From Actinomycetota bacterium (GTDB taxonomy: Bacteria > Actinomycetota > Thermoleophilia > Solirubrobacterales > 70-9), in the NCBI GenBank assembly GCA_018268695.1, contig JAFDWD010000140.1, positions 1-25,158 on the forward strand: 25,158 bases of DNA. The letters are read 5' to 3'. A program made the translations under genes and the position numbers. Under the pieces are notes generated by a model. The model had not been told where the DNA came from and did no database searches. It saw only the letters and a list, made by a program, of their open reading frames with translations. Shown in pieces: positions 22,886 to 25,158 of the stretch (positions are counted from its first letter, which is position 1; each line of letters starts with the position of its first letter).

Positions 22886-23569
22886 ATGGCGCGGGAACCT
22901 GACGATCTCGATCTGGGTACGGCAGGTGCGAGCGCCAGGCGCCAGGCCGACCGACGACGGGCCAGACGCGAGGAGAAGATGCGCGAGGCCCACCCTCATG
23001 TTGGCAGCCTGCTATTGCGGCTGAAGGACACGCCCAGGAGCGAGATGGCCTGGGTTGACGGGGCGATCGGAGAGGAGGCCGTCGGCGCCCACCTCGCCAA
23101 GGCCTGCCCCGATGTTGTCGTCCTGCACGACCGACGAATGCCTGGCAGCCGCGCCAACATCGACCACATCGCCGTGGCTCCGTCGGGCGTCTGGGTTATC
23201 GACGCGAAGCGCTACAAGGGCAGAATCGAGATACGCAAGCCGCTTTTCGGGAATGCGAGGCTCATGATCCGCGGCCGTGACAAGACAGAGCTCGTCGACG
23301 GACTGAAATGCCAGGTCAAGGCGGTGAAGACCGGCCTTGCGATCATCGAACAAGACGTGACCGCGAGGGGCTGCTTCTGCTTCATCAATCCCGACGGCCA
23401 GGACGGGGGGAGCGGCCTTCCCTACTTTCGAACCCTGAGCATCGACGGGTTGCCGCTCTTCTATCCCCGCAGACTCTCCAAGCACCTCAACCGATCGGGC
23501 GAGATCGACAGGGACCAGATCGCGGTCCTCGCCGAGGCGCTGGTCGAGCTCTTCCCACCGGCGCGATGA
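22886..23569 (+). CDS. NERD-domain (nuclease-related) protein
   Basis: A 227-residue protein. A basic N-terminus ('AGASARRQADRRRARREEK') leads to the NERD domain: G-E-E (62-64) in 'GAIGEEAVGAHL', D93 in 'ANIDHIAVAPSG', and D106-A-K108 in 'WVIDAKRYKG'. E63, D93 and D106-x-K108 match the PD-(D/E)XK-type pattern, so DNA cleavage or binding is possible but unproven for the family. No transmembrane segment is visible. The gene is divergent from Mod across a 232-bp gap. No Shine-Dalgarno precedes the ATG at 22886; TATACC at 22876-22881 is -10-like and close enough to suggest a nearly leaderless message. An internal ATG after GAGGAGAAG (about 22979) is less likely because the basic N-terminus is typical of actinobacterial members. 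It is the last island gene before the tRNA. Confidence 0.85.
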   Translation: MAREPDDLDLGTAGASARRQADRRRARREEKMREAHPHVGSLLLRLKDTPRSEMAWVDGAIGEEAVGAHLAKACPDVVVLHDRRMPGSRANIDHIAVAPSGVWVIDAKRYKGRIEIRKPLFGNARLMIRGRDKTELVDGLKCQVKAVKTGLAIIEQDVTARGCFCFINPDGQDGGSGLPYFRTLSIDGLPLFYPRRLSKHLNRSGEIDRDQIAVLAEALVELFPPAR

Positions 23570-23797
23570 GACCCGAGGAGTCCTCGTCTGATGGCGAGGC
23601 TGGCAGCTATGACCGGGTGGGTGGCACTCAGCCTTCCGGGCCTCCTGGTCCTGTAGCCGATCGAATCCGTCCTGAACTCGTCTCTGACGGTTCCGAGGCG
23701 CCCTGGTGCCCAAATGTGATGCCCATAGAAGGACCAGCTAACCGAAGAATCGTCGTGTGGCTGCCACATGGCGCGCTAGAATGCGCCTTGACGTCAG

Positions 23798-23840
23798 TGC
23801 CCCCGGCGGGACTCGAACCCGCGCCGCGCGGCTTAAAAGG
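23798..23840 (-). repeat. attR-like direct repeat within tRNA-Lys
   Basis: The 43-bp block identical to 5033-5075. It makes up the 3' part of the intact tRNA-Lys gene, from the discriminator base through the anticodon loop. It marks the right border of the island. Confidence 0.93.
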
Positions 23841-23871
23841 CCGCCGCTCTAACCAACTGAGCTACAGGGGC
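23798..23871 (-). tRNA. tRNA-Lys (anticodon TTT)
   Basis: The reverse complement folds as a full cloverleaf: acceptor GCCCCTG with CGGGGGC, D-arm GCTCAGTTGGTTAGAGC, anticodon stem GCGGC/GCCGC around the loop CTTTTAA (anticodon TTT, Lys), a 5-base variable loop, T-arm GCGGG-TTCGAGT-CCCGC, and discriminator A. CCA is not encoded. It is 74 nt long. The gene stays intact because the integrated element carried the matching 3' half. A TGACGTCA palindrome lies just past the 3' end (23789-23796). Confidence 0.95.
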
Positions 23872-23922
23872 GAGCGACCATCGTAGCCGGCGGCGCGCGG
23901 ATCGGTCAGAAGGGTTCGAGGT

Positions 23923-24525
23923 TCAGCAGAAGACGGCCAGATGGAACGGCTGTTCGTCGAGGACGTTTTTCGAGTCCCACATGTAGACGCTGACCCCGTC
24001 GGGGTTGTTGAGGGTCGAGGAGACGGCGATCGAGCCGCGTTGGGGTTCTTCGGTCCCGACGCTGCCGAGGGTGGCCTGGTAGTCGCAGAACCTGACGTCC
24101 TGGTCGAAGGTGACGATCACGTGCCCGGCGCCGAGCCCGTCGACTTTTTCCACGTTGCGGGCGCGGACCGGTTCGCGAAGCTGGTTGACGACCGCCCAGA
24201 GGACGGTGGCGGATTTCCCGGCTTCCCCGGGATCGCCTTTGTCCCCCTTTTCGCCGCGTTCCCCGCGGTCGCCCTTTTCGCCGCGTTCGCCTTTCGGGCC
24301 ACGCGGACCGGTCGCACCGTCGGCGCCCTTCGGGCCGGCGAGCGTCTGCTTCGCGGCGCTGCTGAGTTTGGCCGGCGTCACGGCCCCTTTCCGCAGCTGC
24401 CTCGTCCCGACGCTGCCCTTGGCGAGGTGGGCCGCGGCGTAGGCGGTGCCGCCTCCGATCAGGAGCACGAGGCAGAGGGTGGAGGCGACGTTTGAGTAGG
24501 TGAGCTTGCCGAGTAGGCGGCGCAA
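23923..24525 (-). CDS. Secreted collagen-like protein with LTYSNV N-terminus
   Basis: A 200-residue predicted exported protein. The start is taken as TTG 24525 because GGAAGGAG lies 5 nt upstream and the product begins 'LRRLLGKLTYSNVASTLCLV', the charged-then-hydrophobic N-terminus of the family, followed by 'GGGTAYAAAHLAKGSVGTRQ'. About 13 uninterrupted Gly-X-Y triplets follow (about residues 64-103, 'GPKGADGATGPRGPKGERGE' and on), rich in Glu, Lys and Asp, which should form a short collagen triple helix. The C-terminal part (about 105-200) is globular with two Cys near each end. It shares its N-terminal design with the gene at 4057-4908 on the other side of the island. Surface display or matrix function is likely, but the role is unknown. 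A longer start at 24573 lacks family support. Confidence 0.85.
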   Translation of the reverse strand: MRRLLGKLTYSNVASTLCLVLLIGGGTAYAAAHLAKGSVGTRQLRKGAVTPAKLSSAAKQTLAGPKGADGATGPRGPKGERGEKGDRGERGEKGDKGDPGEAGKSATVLWAVVNQLREPVRARNVEKVDGLGAGHVIVTFDQDVRFCDYQATLGSVGTEEPQRGSIAVSSTLNNPDGVSVYMWDSKNVLDEQPFHLAVFC

Positions 24526-24531
24526 TCTGAC

Positions 24532-24634
24532 TCCTTCCAAGCGATGAGCGGTCCGGTGCGACGAACATCTCACGGAGGGCGGCGGTGAGGGCGTCCCGGT
24601 CGGGGACGAGATCGCGGAGGATCGTGTCCGGCAT
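24532..24634 (-). other. Possible short ORF or gene remnant after thiG
   Basis: An ATG at 24634, ten bases after the thiG stop and behind a GAGGGG-type ribosome site, opens a frame whose first 34 residues look like protein ('MPDTILRDLVPDRDALTAAL', 'REMFVAPDRSSL'). The frame then enters the collagen-like gene out of phase and becomes Arg-rich shadow. It could be the start of a broken gene, a small peptide gene with a lost stop, or chance. I recognise no family. Confidence 0.2.
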
Positions 24635-24643
24635 CCTCCCCCC

Positions 24644-25158
<515 letters not shown>

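Larger units (their letters stand above)
5033..23840. mobile_element. Genomic island integrated in tRNA-Lys(TTT)
   Basis: An 18.8-kb segment bounded by perfect 43-bp direct repeats of the tRNA-Lys 3' part. The intact tRNA is at the right end and a truncated copy at the left end. Contents are an HNH-like gene, a five-gene nuclease/helicase operon, DUF3800 and unknown genes, a Type III-like Mod-Res set, and a NERD-domain gene: a typical defence-island cargo. No tyrosine or serine integrase with a recognisable catalytic motif, excisionase, relaxase or phage structural gene is present. The left half looks as GC-rich as the host, while the right block (about 18-23.6 kb) looks less GC-rich by eye, which suggests a mosaic built in more than one step. 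The 228-bp stretch 23570-23797 at the right end has no gene I can support; it holds two short inverted repeats (CGAGGA-G-TCCTCG at 23574-23586 and TGTGGC-T-GCCACA at 23756-23768). Confidence 0.85.

Noticed and set aside
23906..24634. A 242-residue minus-strand gene overlapping the collagen-like gene
   Set aside because: Beyond the first 34 residues the sequence is Arg/Pro/Gln-rich shadow; the collagen-like frame has a signal-type N-terminus and regular Gly-X-Y triplets.

Overview
The window is GC-rich bacterial DNA, most likely from Actinomycetota and probably the Thermoleophilia/Solirubrobacterales. The lineage call rests on general GC content, on two secreted proteins with the 'LTYxNV...GG..YAA...KGSVGT.QL' N-terminus (positions 4057-4908 and 23923-24525) that I associate with that group, and on a secreted YWTD-type propeller protein. 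It is an inference, not a measurement.

Left chromosomal flank (1-5032): the 3' end of purH; a secreted beta-propeller protein; a MarR regulator whose promoter carries a 17-bp inverted-repeat operator in its spacer; an HSDL2-like short-chain dehydrogenase; a DHFR/RibD-type reductase; a CYTH-domain gene that appears to have lost its central core; and a secreted LTYANV protein.

Genomic island (about 5033-23840, 18.8 kb): it lies between an intact tRNA-Lys(TTT) gene (23798-23871, minus) and a perfect 43-bp copy of the tRNA 3' part (5033-5075). The identity runs from the 3' end through the whole anticodon loop, the signature of site-specific integration into a tRNA. I find no integrase.

Island cargo appears to be DNA-processing and defence genes in two blocks. 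Block A (16377 down to 6050, minus) is five genes overlapping by 1-4 nt at every junction: a Cas4/RecB-like nuclease + DEDD exonuclease + SF1 helicase fusion (TM0106 type), a small RNase H-fold candidate, a DUF6361 protein, a two-HKD phospholipase D-like protein, and a large SNF2-type helicase. An HNH-like gene follows at the left edge. A DUF3800 gene and an unknown gene point the other way. I cannot match block A to a named defence system; it is the best candidate for something undescribed. Block B (22653 down to 17970, minus) is a Type III-like restriction-modification set, Mod then Res then an unknown 100-residue protein, also overlapping by 1-4 nt. A divergent NERD-domain nuclease-like gene closes the island.

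Right flank (23872-25158): a secreted collagen-like LTYSNV protein and the 3' part of thiG. Before insertion, the two related secreted-protein genes would have lain on either side of the tRNA-Lys gene.
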